From Leptidea sinapis (taxonomy: Eukaryota > Arthropoda > Insecta > Lepidoptera > Pieridae): a stretch of DNA of 64,000 nucleotides. The notes beneath the pieces are model-generated. The model was not told the DNA's origin and searched no databases. It saw only the letters and a program-made list of their open reading frames with translations. Position 1 is the stretch's first letter, and every line of letters begins with the position of its first letter. Of this stretch, positions 11,283 to 22,581 are shown one piece after another. The stretch lies in the NCBI RefSeq assembly GCF_905404315.1, contig NC_066266.1, positions 7,501 to 71,500 of the forward strand, written 5' to 3'. A program made the translations under genes and the position numbers.

Positions 11283-14255
11283 GAGCTGCTGTAATATAGA
11301 TATATTATGTATTACAGAACATTGGCGTAAGAGTCATCAGCTCCAGTTTAGTTTTAGAGAACATAAAGTAGTCAGTTCGTTTTGTAGAAGTAGGGCAATA
11401 CATGGAGGTTCCCTAATTATTATTAATAATAGATTAAAATGTAAAAATAGAAGAGATATTGTTAATCTCTCTATAGAACAACTAATTGAGATAGCTTGTA
11501 TAGAACTAGAGCAATTTATTATTGTAAGTGTATACCGCCCCCCCACTGCATCATATGAACAATTCCAACATAGAATGGAGGAGGTACTATCAAAATTTAG
11601 CAAAACTAGCAAGTCAATTATAGTGTGTGGAGATTTTAATATAAACTTGCTTGAACCTTCGGCCAATTGTACTAGCCTTAAAAATTTATTTCAAAGTTTT
11701 AATTTGTTCAATGTATTTTGGGAACCTACAAGAATCACTTCTACAACAGCAACCTGTTTAGATAATATTTTTACAGATGTTACTATTACTAGTAAACTCA
11801 TAATTAATAATCTTCAGTCCGACCATAGTGGGCAACTTATAAAAGTAAATACAAGATTGGACAATGTCAGACCAAAAAAGGTGACGATTATACCAGTTAC
11901 GGGTAGCCGTCTTGAGAGGTTTAGAAATAATTTGGTAAATACGATACCATTTTTACACTGTGGTGAAACTGCTAATTTTCACTATAACTTAGTCTTCAAC
12001 TCCTTCTGTGAGGAATTTGACAGGATTTTTACTCCAGTAACGGTGACAGTAAACAACAAACATAGTTTTAATGATTGGGCAACAATGGGTATCCACAAAA
12101 GTCGTAAACGCTTATATGACCTTTATTATGAGAAACATTACAATAATAGTGAAGAATTTAAAATATATGTAAAAAATACTCCAAGCTTTTTAAAATAGTT
12201 TGTCATGAAGCGAAAACACGTTTCATTGCAGATAAAATTAAAAACAGTAATAATAAAGTAAAAGTGACTTGGAGTGTAATTAACAATGAAACTGGTAGAT
12301 CGAATTGTCGTAACACCTCTATCTGATTAAATATTAATAATCGCGTTATAAATTCGGAAATAGAAATTGCAAATGAATTTGATAAATACTTCTCCGAAAT
12401 CCCGATTGTCACGACCAAATACCTTAACGCTTCGCCAAAAGCAGCATATGATATGCTTAAATTACACGTACCAGTATCTTCTACTGACTTGAAATTTAAG
12501 TATGTTACAGGTAGCGATATAATAAAAATCTTCAAATTAATTAACCTAAAAAATACAAAAGACCTATGGGGCCATTCGACTAATATTGTTAAATACATAC
12601 TTGACATTATAGCACCTGAATTAGCAATAATATTTAATGAATGCATAGATGAGGGTGTGTTCCCTGACCTCATGAAATACAGCAAAGTTATACCTTTGTT
12701 TAAATCGGGCAGTTCTTTTGACCCTGCTAATTTCAGACCTATTTCAGTGCTGCCTGTTTTTAGTAAAATTTTTGAAAAACTTTTGCTTCAACAGCTACAA
12801 ATGCATTTTTGTAAATTAATGAACAAAAATCAGTTTGGTTTCACTAGGGGTTTATCAACAATTAATGCGGGTACTAGACTCATTGAGCACATCTTTGACG
12901 CCTGGGAAGAGTCACAGGATGCATTGGGCATTTTTTGTGATTTGTCAAAAGCATTTGACTGCGTCCACCATGAAACTTTACTCCTAAAACTAAAGCATTA
13001 TGGAGTGAAAAATAGAGCCCTAAATCTGTTAAAATCATATTTAAGCGAAAGAGTTCAGATAGTCGATGTAAATGGCAAACGGTCTTCGGGTAAACCTGTG
13101 GAAATAGGTGTTCCACAGGGTTCTATTCTCGGTCCTTTCTTGTTTCTTATATATATTAACGATCTACCGTTTGTGGTAGATGATAGCCATGAGATTGTAT
13201 TGTTTGCTGATGATACTTCACTTATTTTTAAAGTGAAGCGACGTGCGGATATTGATGACGAGGTAAGCAATGCACTCTCAAAGATAGTGCGTTGGTTTGA
13301 GACGAATAATCTGCACTTAAACAGTAAAAAAACAAAGTGTTTACGGTTCATTACACCAAACACAGCGGAGGTACAAACCAACGTACTTATAAATGACCAG
13401 AGATTGGAACTTGTGGACACTACGGTCTTCCTGGGTATCACGTTAGATAAAAAGCTTCAGTGGTTTCCACATATTACCCATCTAGCAGATAGACTCAGCT
13501 CTGCGGCATATGCAGTTAGAAAGATTAGAGAGTACACGAATGTTGCGACCGCTAGATTAGTGTACTTTAGTTATTTTCACAGCATCATGACGTACGGTAT
13601 ATTACTATGGGGTCATGCTGCTGACATTGATATAGTGTTTGCTCTGCAAAAGAGAGCTGTTCGTGCTATATATCAGCTTGGTTATAGACAGTCTCTCAAA
13701 GAAAAATTTAAAGAAATAAATATTATGACTGTTTATTGTCAGTACATTTATGAAAATTTAATATATGTTCACAAAAATCGTCACCTTTTTGCTCTTAATA
13801 GTGATTTTCATTATTATAACACTAGAAATAAGGGATTGCTTGTAACTAATTCTAGTAGGCTTCATAAGATACATAATAGCTTTAAGGGTAAATGTATACA
13901 CTTCTACAATAAAGTCCCAGCCACTGTTCAGGCATTGTCTATAAATAAATTTAAATGTTTTATAAAAAAATGGCTCTGTCGTAAATCCTATTACTCCACT
14001 GCTGAATATCTAAATGATCGGACAGCCTGGGACTAGATTGTGATTATTTTATAGCAACTGTACAATATTGTATACTTTTATTGAAAAGAGCGCAAAAAAA
14101 AAGAATGCTGGAGAGTTTCTTGCGCCGCTTCTTCTCTCTCAGAGCGCCATTTGTTTCCGAAGCGGTAGTAGTATCTAGTAGTATAAGAAATGACATCAAA
14201 AAGAATTCTAAAGGAATCAATTTTGAGAAAATAAATGTCTTTTTATGCCTTTTTT
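11283..14255 (+). mobile_element. 5'-truncated CR1/Jockey-superfamily element nested in TRAS-B
   Basis: It begins inside an endonuclease domain and ends with an AT-rich 3' UTR (about 14037-14255) finishing in T-rich sequence. The host gene is interrupted between FMRQR and ST, and a 4-bp AAAG is repeated on both sides (11279-11282 and 14256-14259), consistent with a short target-site duplication. The 3' segment with gagagtttcttgcgccgctt is a type I recognise as widespread in Lepidoptera. The exact clade (CR1, Daphne-like or Jockey) cannot be fixed by eye. Confidence 0.7.
11290..14036 (+). pseudogene. CR1/Jockey-type ORF2 remnant (partial endonuclease plus RT)
   Basis: The endonuclease C-terminal part (about 11300-12198) shows YRPP, CGDFNINLL and SDHSG motifs. 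It stops at 12198 and sequence to about 12450 is degenerate. The RT runs 12453-14036 in another frame, with ISVLPVFSKIFEKLL, FCDLSKAFDCVHHETL, GVPQGSILGP and FADDTS. The C-terminal region ends with an HYYNTRN-type segment typical of Jockey/CR1 elements. There is no RNase H. 5' truncation plus frameshifts make this a dead copy. Confidence 0.75.
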
Positions 14256-16219
14256 AAAGGAGCACCGAGGACTCCCTCTATGATCTAATAAATCATGTAA
14301 GATCCAAGATTAAGCAAAAGAAAATAGTTACCATCATATCGTTGGACATAGAGGGAGCCTTCGATAGCGCTTGGTGGCCGCGGATCAGAACCCGATTAGC
14401 TGAAGAAGATTGTCCTATAAACCTTAGGAGGACTATTGACAGTTACATAAGTGATAGATATGTATCAGTCAGGTATGCAGAAAAGGAACACCGTAGAAAA
14501 ACACAATTGGGATGCGTACAAGGGTCAATTGGAGGACCCTTTCTATGGAATCTTCTGCTGGATCCACTCTTAAAAGGTCTGGAGAAACGAGGTGACTATG
14601 TGCAAGCATTTGCAGACGACATCATTTTGGCTTTTTTCGGTGACACGGCGAAAGACATACAAGAAAGTGCAAACAAAGCACTCGAATTTGTACGAGAGTG
14701 GGGAGCAGCCAATAAATTGAAATTTGCACCCCACAAAACAAACGCCATGACCGTCACAAGGAAAATCAAATATGACATCCCCCACCTAAGCATGGGTGGT
14801 ACTCGAATATCTATTCGAGTGGTGAGTGAAATCAAAATACTAGGACTAACAGTGGATGACAAATTGACATTCAATACACACGTGAATAATATCACTAAAA
14901 AGGCTGTAGCCGTCTACAAACAGCTAACACGGGCTGCAAAAATATCCTGGGGATTAAACCCAGAGATAATCCGGACAATATACATCGCCACCGTGGAGCC
15001 TATAATACTCTACGCTGCGAGCGCGTGGGCACCGGCCACAAGCAAAGTTTGTATTAAAAAGAAACTGAACGCAGTCCAGAGGGGCTTCACATAAAAGATA
15101 TGCAAAGCTTATCGAACGGTGTCCCTAAACTCTACGCTCATATTGTCCGGAATCTTGCCCCTTGACATTAGGATCAGGGAGGCGGCTGCCTTGTACGCTG
15201 CAAAAAAGGGAATAGAAGTAGTGGAGCTGGGAGACATTGAAGTAGAGCACAGAGTCCATTCAATGGAGGTTCCACACCCAGCTGAGCAAGAAATCATGGA
15301 GATTCGCCACCTGACTAGCCGGGAGCATGTTGATAATAACAGCAATTACGAAGTACGCATATTCACGGACGGCAGTAAGATTGATGGTAGGGTTGGGGCC
15401 GCTCTATCCTTGTGGAATGGGGAGGTTGAAACCAAATCTGTCAAACTTAGTCTGCCGTCCTATTGCACCGTGATTCAGGCAGAACTCCTGGCAATCAGCG
15501 AGGCAACAAAAATTGCTCAGCTGCGTGAGGAAAAATCTTTTGCAATTTATAGTGACTCTATGGCTGCTCTACAAACCATCTCAAATCCGATCTCTACCCA
15601 TCCGCTCGCCGAACAAGCCAGGAATAACATGAAAAGTTTATCTCAGGCCAGCAAAACTGTCGTCTTACACTGGATAAAAACTCATGCTGGCTTGGACGGT
15701 AATGAGCGAGCCGACCACCTGGCAAAAGAGGCGGCACTAAAATCAAAAAAGCAGCACAATTACACAAAATGTCCGATATCGTATGTCAAAAATACCATTC
15801 GAAATAAATCGCTTCACGAATGGAACGATAGGTACACAAAACATCACACTGCACGAACCACTAAAGTATTTTTCCCAGATGTAATATCGTCTTATAGAAT
15901 TACGCGCAAGATTAAAATCACGGGAATAACCACTCAAATTCTGACGGGACATGGAGGTTTCTCCGAATACTTGTACAAATTTGGCTGCAAGGAGAGTTCA
16001 TCGTGTATCTGCCAAGCAGATATCGAAGAAACCCTGTTGCACATAATCGCGGAGTGTCCCGCCTATGCTCTTGAAAGGTTTAAAACAGAAGTAGACATAG
16101 ACATGAAAATTAATATGGATAATATTGTTTATATAGTTAGTAGTAAATATAGGGATAAATTCTTAGAATTTTGTAGAAAAGTAGTTTTAAATGTGAATAA
16201 AAGAAACAGTAGTAATTAA

Positions 16220-16591
16220 GAAAAATATGTTTGTAGAATATTAAGATATTTTAACATAACATATGAAAATTGTAATGTATATAAGCAAAAATAGTAGAAT
16301 GTATTCCTAGTAAATAAGTAAACTTTGTAGAAAACATAAGTTGACAATTTTGTAAATAAATAAGCTGCAGTGTTATAATTATTACCCAATAAATAAAGTT
16401 AAAGTTAATAGATAGGAGCATAGACGGCAATCCCAGCCGTGAAAAGTATAAATGATTGAGGTATGAAACTGTACGTATGCAGCATGAAAGTACGAGAAGT
16501 AGCAAATGCGAGAACTGGTATGTAAGAGTCCACTAGATAAATAAAGACTGTGGCCTTCATAGCCGGAGGTATACGAATAAAAAAAAAAAAA
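16220..16591 (+). other. TRAS-B 3' UTR and poly(A)
   Basis: AT-rich 3' UTR followed by 13 A at 16579-16591. A small hairpin, ACGGC/GCCGT, lies at 16424-16440. The related fragment at 51888-51906 has a different hairpin (ATATGGG/CCCATAT) at the comparable place, followed in both by GCATGAAAGT-CGAGA and GCGAGAACT-GTATG segments. This is consistent with a conserved 3' UTR structure used by the element's own RT, which is an inference. Confidence 0.55.
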
Positions 16592-16618
16592 CCTAACGTA
16601 ACCTAACCTAACCTAACC
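16592..16618 (+). repeat. Short telomeric remnant between TRAS-B and TRAS-A
   Basis: About five CCTAA units, one altered to CCTAACGTAA, between the poly(A) of TRAS-B and the 5' end of the first TRAS-A copy. Same orientation as the large tract at 6046. Confidence 0.9.
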
Positions 16619-17577
16619 CACTTTTGACCCAACTACCGTGTCATCAACATAAAGCTCCGTTGTAAAAAATCATTTCAGTGGTAAATAGTGAATCGTTTTC
16701 AGTGAAATTTGGTTCAGTGTTTCGATAGCTTTTAAATCACCAGGATTAGTGTTTGTGAAAGTTTTGTGCAGCGCGCTCCATAGATACAGGGTCTGGACTT
16801 TGAGTCAACTGCCCCGAGTCGTCGCTGCAGTTATCGAGGAACGCAACACTAATTCCTGTAGCGCTGATCGAGATGTGTTCAGCAATCCAAATTTGAAAAA
16901 AAACGGACGTTGGATTGCGAAGATACTTGAAGATAAAAGTGCCACTTATAACCTCGTAGGCTTTGTATGGGAGACGGAAGCACGCGGAGCCACGAGGTTT
17001 TCGAACAACTTAGACAAGTGACAATTGTCAGCTGTCACCCATCACACTTCGGTTCTTCGTACCAATGATACGATAACATTGGAAAACTGTGGATCTGCCA
17101 AATTATAACGCCAGTCACACACCGCATCGCCGAACACACGTCATTGAAGCAGAAATCGCGGTACAACACCAGAGGTATAACCAAGTCAATATCCCCTACT
17201 AATTCTTAACCCCCAACATCTCATCATAAACCACCTAACTGTCACCTCTTCTTACTAACACCCCCCCTCCCCCCCTTACAAAAAACATTCATACCCCAAT
17301 ATTGTTCCCCACGAAACTCCCCCCCCCCTATGTGTATTACCCTAGAATAGCCGTGTTTGGACTTGTTGTAATCGGGAGAGCAAGCTCTTTCGAGTGGTCC
17401 CGGTGAAATTTGAAAATTTGTAAATTTTGAAAAAGAAAAAAAAAAACTACTACTTTATTTTCCAATATTTAAATTTTTCTATTATTGTCAATTTTATATT
17501 TTACTAAGTTAATTTGATTTGTTTGCCCTATTTATTAATTTTTTTTTTAAAATAACTTGCGTGCCGCCGTTCCAGCA
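16617..17577 (+). other. TRAS-A copy 1 5' UTR
   Basis: About 960 nt with no supported gene. It contains a conserved CCCCAATATTGTTCCCCACGA segment (about 17294-17314) followed by a C tract, then one module of the type gaatagccgtgtttggactt (about 17346-17420) that is duplicated in copy 3. The left inverted-repeat arm seen around this module in copies 2 and 3 is not conserved here. An open frame of 90 codons at 16749-17021 starts with GTG and shortens to 60 codons in the other copies, so I do not call it. Confidence 0.55.
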
Positions 17578-19136
17578 ATGTCTTCATCAGCCAAATCTAC
17601 ACGCGTGACTAGACCTGGCGACAAAGGGTTGGTGGCCACGGCGATGGCCACAAAACGTCCATCTTCAGACCCGGGAAGAGTGCGTGCAGCAATTGGCCGA
17701 AAAATTGACACGGAGGAGGGTTCTTTCACCGGAAGTTATTTCGGTGCGGGCTCGGGAAGTAAGCCGGGTAGCAGTACCCTGGCGCAAGCGCTTCAATGGG
17801 AGGCGGGTATGGATTTCCACACTCCGCCTTCTGGAACGCGATCAGTAAGCGCCGGGGAACCCGAAAGCCCGACAGCGACCCTTCTGAAGGACGCAAATCG
17901 AAATTACCAGCGGGCTAAAGAAGAGCTTGAAAAATCCGGCAATCTCAAGGGCTCCATAAAAACGACAGTCATTGAGGGCCTCAACTTTCTTTACGAGGCC
18001 ACTCTTCAAGTAAACAGTGCGCGGCGCAATCTCCAGCTAGAGATCGCAAATATCAAGAGGAGACACGCAGAGGACATCTCAAGAAGGGAGTCAAGCCACG
18101 CGGAGCAGATTCTGCTGTTAACACAACGGGTGGAGCAAGCAGATGTGGGCGGGCAGACGGCGGAGTTGCGGAAGGAGTTGGAGGCACTCCGCCATGTTGT
18201 TGAATTCGATGTAATTCAACATATTAACACGAGGCTGCCCGCTCATCCACCCGATGTGGAGCTGGGCTCCCTTCTAGGAGAACTTAAGTCCATGCGACGG
18301 GAGGCTATGGATATGCTTAGTGAGGTGCGATGTCTGGGAGCTACAACAACTAAGCTCCTGGAGGAGCCTGCACAGGCCAAAGGACCACCTTCGTATGCGG
18401 CTATGGCCGCTAAGGCGCCGATGATTCGAGCGACAATGTTGTCGCCAAAATTAGAGTGGCCGTAGACGCCACTAAAACCGGCGCTAAGGTGGACAGTGTT
18501 CGCAAAGTGCGTAACAGGAAGGTGGTGCTCACTTGCGGCACAAGAACCGAGGTCGAGGCTGTGAAGACGCGACTCGGGGCTAATGCGGGCCTTCAAGTCC
18601 AAGAGGCGAGGGGGAAAAACCCGATGTTGATCATCCGAGACGTCCTCGCTTGCCTCAAGGATGAGGAGGTCATTGCAGCCCTAAGAGCGCAAAATAAAGA
18701 GCTCTTCACAGGCCTGCAGAAAGACCAACAAACGACGGAAACATGTTTCCGTCGGAGGTGCCGCAATCCGCACCTCACACATGTCGTCCTGCGAGTGGCC
18801 CCTCCGCTGTGGCGTCGCATGACGGACGAGGGGTCCATCCATCTTGACCTTAAGCGGTCGAAGGTCGAGGACTTCTCGCCCCTCATTCAGTGCTCGAAAT
18901 GCCTAGCCTTCGGGCACGGACGGCGCCACTGCAAAGAGTCTTCGGACCTTTGCAGTCACTGCGGGGGACCACACGTAAGGAGCGAATGCCCCGACTATGT
19001 CGTGGGGGAGACGCCCAGCTGCATTAACTGCCGTCACGCGAAGCTGGACAAGACGGATCACGGTGCGTTTAGCAGTGACTGTCCGGTGAGGCGGAAATGG
19101 GATGCCATTGCCCGCCTCGGCGTGTGCTACTGCTAA
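17578..19136 (+). pseudogene. TRAS-A copy 1 ORF1: gag-like protein, one frameshift
   Basis: Starts at the ATG at 17578 (MSSSAK). The N-terminal half is Ser/Arg/Gly-rich; a long helical, likely coiled-coil stretch follows (about residues 110-230, with KRRHAEDISRRESSHAEQI). Relative to copies 2 and 3 a block after the YAAMAAK segment is deleted near 18417-18430, which shifts the frame; that frame stops at 18463-18465. The C-terminal half reads on in the other frame from about 18456, with three zinc knuckles (CSKCLAFGHGRRHC, CSHCGGPHVRSEC, CINC...HGAFSSDC), to the TAA at 19134. The stop and the extra base that disable ORF1 in copies 2 and 3 are absent here. Confidence 0.8.
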
Positions 19137-19194
19137 GGGCACCGCGGTTGTAAATCCAGGAGGTCGGGGGCCCAGGGATACTGCTTCAAGGCAC

Positions 19195-22100
19195 ATGATA
19201 CAGGTAAACCTACAGCGGAATCGATTGGCGACCGATGAGCTGATGGCAGAAGCTGTCAGCCAGAAGGTGAGCCTGGCACTGCTGCAGGAACCCTATACAG
19301 GTAATCAAGGTGCCTTGAAGCGATACCCAGGGGTTCGCGTCTATCAAATGGACCAGGGGATAAATAGGACCAATCCAGCAAAGGCCGCAATAGCGGTCTT
19401 TGATAAAGACCTCCAGGTAAGGTGTGACCCGAGCCTCCAGTCGGAGAACATAGTGGCAATCACCATAGAGTTCTCCGACTGGACACTTGGAATAGTGTCC
19501 GCTAACCTGGAAGGGGACAAACCCCTGGATCCATACCTGGAACGTCTGTCCAGCGTCCGATCCAAGCTGGGAACCTTGAGTGTTGTGATCGGAGGTGACT
19601 TCAACGCGTGGAGCCCATGGTGGGGTAGCACGGACGAGGATCACCGGGGAGCTGAATTGGCTGGATACTTTGATGATCATCAGCTGCACATCCTTAATAC
19701 CGGAACCGAACCCACCTTCCAAGTGGTTCGAGGAGGTCGGCTTTGCACAAGCAGAGTCGACATTACGGTGTGCAGCCAAAGTATCCTGCCAAGGATGGAA
19801 TCCTGGTGGGTGGACCCCGCTATGGTAAGCTCCGATCACAACGCTCTAAGGATAGGCCTCCGCGCTGGTCGTGCGAAAGCACCCGGCCCAGCACCAACCA
19901 CTCGGATATATAACACGCGAAAGGCAAACTGGGATAAGTTCCGAAAGGAACTTATCCTACAGTTCGAAAGCCGCCAAATCCGAGTGGAAAGAGTGTCGGC
20001 CATAACCGCCCCCGAGGACATCGAAAACGTTGTCCTCGAATACCAGGAGGCGGTCCGACAAGCGTGTGAGGCCGCGATCCCAAAGCTGAACCGAACACTG
20101 AAGTATGAACCTCCATGGATGACCTCCGAACTTCGGGTCCTGCAGCGAGATGCGGTCACTAAAAAGAGACGCATACGCTGCGCGGCCCCAACAAGGAGGG
20201 AATTCGTCATTCGACAGTACCTAGAAGCTAGGGAGAAATATGAGTCTGCCGCGCAAGCGGCGCAGACCCATAGCTGGAAGGAGTACTGTACCGCGCAAAC
20301 AGGCGAAAGCCTGTGGGACGGAATCTACAGAGTCCTCCGTCAAAGCTCGAAAAAGCAAGAAGACAAACTTCTTGTGAGAGACGGAGTGACTCTTGATCCC
20401 AAGCAAAGTGCAGAACTCCTTGCAGCTACGTTCTTCCCGGACGACAGGCTGGAGGATGACACTCCCGTACATTCTGCAATAAGGAGGGGAGCGGACCGTC
20501 CGCTGTGCGAGTTAGCCTGTGCAGCGGATGATCCGCCCTTCACCATTGCGGAACTCAGGGAGGCGGTTCATGACTTCAGTGCTCGCAAAGCTCCTGGATC
20601 GGATGCGTTTACATCAGTGCAAAAAGCATTGAGGCAGATGAACGGCTCTTCCTAGAGATAGCCAACAGGTGCCTCGCTGTGGGATACTTCCCGAAGCCCT
20701 GGAAGCGTGCGACAGTCGTGACACTTCCCAAACCGGGAAAATCCGACTACCATCATCCAAAGTCTTACCGTCCGATTGAACTTTTGTCAGTCCACGGTAA
20801 GACTTTGGAAAAGATGATGGTACGCCGGATAAAGTGGCATGTACTGCCGACGATTAACCCGGGCTAATTCGGCTTTATGCCACAGCGGAGCACTGGGCGC
20901 CCTCGAGGAAGAGGGCCTACGCGTGCAAGCCTTCGCCGACGACGTAGTGCTCGTCTTCTCGGGCTCCTCTCCGGAGACTATCGCGCGGACCGCTAACTCC
21001 GTCCTCCGGCGGGTCTACGACTGGGGCTTGGACAACAAGCTGCGATTTGCTCCACACAAGACCAACGCCATGGTGATTACCAAGAAACTGAAAATAACAC
21101 CTATTCAGATCACCATGGGCGGCGAAAGTATAAAGATGGTCACAGAAACCAAAATCCTGGGTCTTATTATTGACCACAGGTTGTCTTTTAAGCCGCACGT
21201 CGCCGACGTTTGCCGAAAGGCAACGGCCATTTATGGCCAATTGTCAAGGGCGGCCAAGACAACCTGGGGTCTGAACCCAGAGGTGGTGAGGACCATCTAC
21301 ATCGCCGCTGTGGAGCCAATCGTACTTTACGCTTCAAGCGTCTGGGTCCCAGCCGTAGATCAAGTCGGAGTGCGGAAATTGCTGGACGCAGTTCAGCGAG
21401 GGTTCGCGCGGAAGATCAGCCGGGCCTACAAAACCGCCAGTTTGAGTGCGGCGCTGATCCTGTCAGGTATCTTGCCACTCGACCTGAGGATCCGAGAGGC
21501 GGCAGAATTGTACCGATATAAAAGGGGTGAGGACATTGATGATATGGCAGACAGGAAGGCTGAACAGCGGGTTAGCTTCCTGGATGCTCCCCATCCAGCC
21601 CTCGCTCCTGAGGTAGAGTTCTGTTGTCTCGAGGAAACTCAGGCCGAGACCGACGTGGTAGAGGTGCAGGATGACCCAGGAGAAGGAGAGGGTTACCTGC
21701 TAGTCTACACCGACGGCAGCAAGATACAGGGCAGGGTTGGAGCCGGCATCTCATACAGGCGGCGAGGCATGGAAGTCAGAGTAAGAAAACTCAAATTGGA
21801 GAATTATTGCTCTGTCTTCCAAGCCGAAATGTGCGCAATTTCGAAGGCTATCGAGGACATCTTGAAGATGCCCGACATGAAGGTCGAGATCCTTAGTGAC
21901 TCCAGGTCGTCGCTGGAGCTGCTAAGGGATCGATCTTCGTTCCACCCGATAGCCTTCGAAATCAAAAACTTGATCCGACGGGCTCGAGAAATGGGTAAAA
22001 CCATTCGGTTCCGCTGGGTTCGGGCGCATGTAGGTATTGAGGGGAACGAGAGGGCTGATCACTTGGCGAAGGACGCGGCGCTCCATTCGAAATTGAGGGC

Positions 22101-22581
22101 TGCATACGATGGAGTGCCGATTTCAACTCTTCGCCGTAAGATCCGAGCCAAGACCCTTGAGGTCTGGCAGGAGCGCTACACGACGGGTCAAACCGCGAGT
22201 GTCACAAAAGCGTTTCTGCCAGACGTCGTGGCGTCTTATAAGTTGGTTAGGGAGGAACCTTTCTCCGCTTTGATGGCCCAAATCATCACGGGCCATGGCG
22301 GCTTCTCGGCGTATCTCCACCGGTTTGGCCTGAAGGATAACCCAGTATGCATTTGCGACGGTCGTACCGACGAAAGCGCATTGCACCTGGTGCTCGAATG
22401 CCCCAGGTTCGGCCGGTGGAGATGCGACCTAGAGGTGGAAAGCGGAATGGCCGTTACTGAGGCAAACCTTCCAGCCCTTATGGTGAAGCCGTGGAGAAAC
22501 GCTCTTGAAAAATTTTGTACCAAAATCTTAGCTGACGTGCTGCCACGAAATGGCAGTAATATAAAAATTAAAATAACTTAG
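19195..22581 (+). pseudogene. TRAS-A copy 1 ORF2: endonuclease-RT-RNase H with internal deletion
   Basis: Likely start is the ATG at 19195 (MIQVNLQR), 58 nt after the ORF1 stop; the frame is open further upstream. Endonuclease motifs are LLQEPYTG, GGDFNAWSPWWGS and SSDHN. A 7-bp deletion near 20611 shifts the frame, a TAA replaces a CAA codon at 20865-20867, and 305 bp are missing at 20895/20896. That removes the DIEGAFD catalytic box and the QGSIGGP region. The FADD box, RNase H (YTDGSK, QAEM, SDS, NERADHLAKDAA) and a C-terminal Cys-His motif (CICD...H....C) remain, ending at 22581. The product could not reverse-transcribe. Confidence 0.85.

Larger units (their letters stand above)
9575..16219 (+). 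pseudogene. TRAS-B ORF2: endonuclease-RT-RNase H, split by an insertion
   Basis: The coding sequence begins at the ATG at 9575. The endonuclease shows the QEH glutamate, GGDANAKNIWWG and SSDHN motifs (about residues 30-220). The RT N-terminal half reaches FMRQR at 11282, where a 2,973-bp element is inserted. RT resumes at 14260 with DIEGAFDSAWW, CVQGSIGGP and FADD. A TAA at 15092-15094 interrupts the frame once. RNase H follows with FTDGSK, the QAELLAI glutamate, SDS and NERADHLAKEAA. A Cys-His motif (CICQ...H....C) precedes the stop at 16217-16219. All catalytic motifs remain recognisable, so loss of function appears recent. Confidence 0.8.
6425..16591 (+). mobile_element. TRAS-like element 'TRAS-B', interrupted by a nested element
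   Basis: A plus-strand non-LTR element: 1.7-kb 5' UTR, ORF1 with zinc knuckles, ORF2 with endonuclease, RT and RNase H, and a 3' UTR with poly(A) at 16579-16591. Both ends lie in telomeric repeats, and the sense strand runs poly(A) then CCTAA repeats. This fits TRAS elements, whose endonuclease nicks the TTAGG strand between T and A. A CR1/Jockey-type element occupies 11283-14255. The host copy carries an ORF1 frameshift and an ORF2 stop at 15092-15094. It is AT-richer and clearly distinct from the TRAS-A family at 16617-36513. Related fragments lie at 44444-44835 and 49887-52051. Confidence 0.8.

Noticed and set aside
16749..17021. A 90-codon frame in the TRAS-A 5' UTR with counterparts at 23188 and 29768
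   Set aside because: It begins with GTG, is only 60 codons in the other copies, and shows no domain; sequence similarity follows from shared UTR ancestry.
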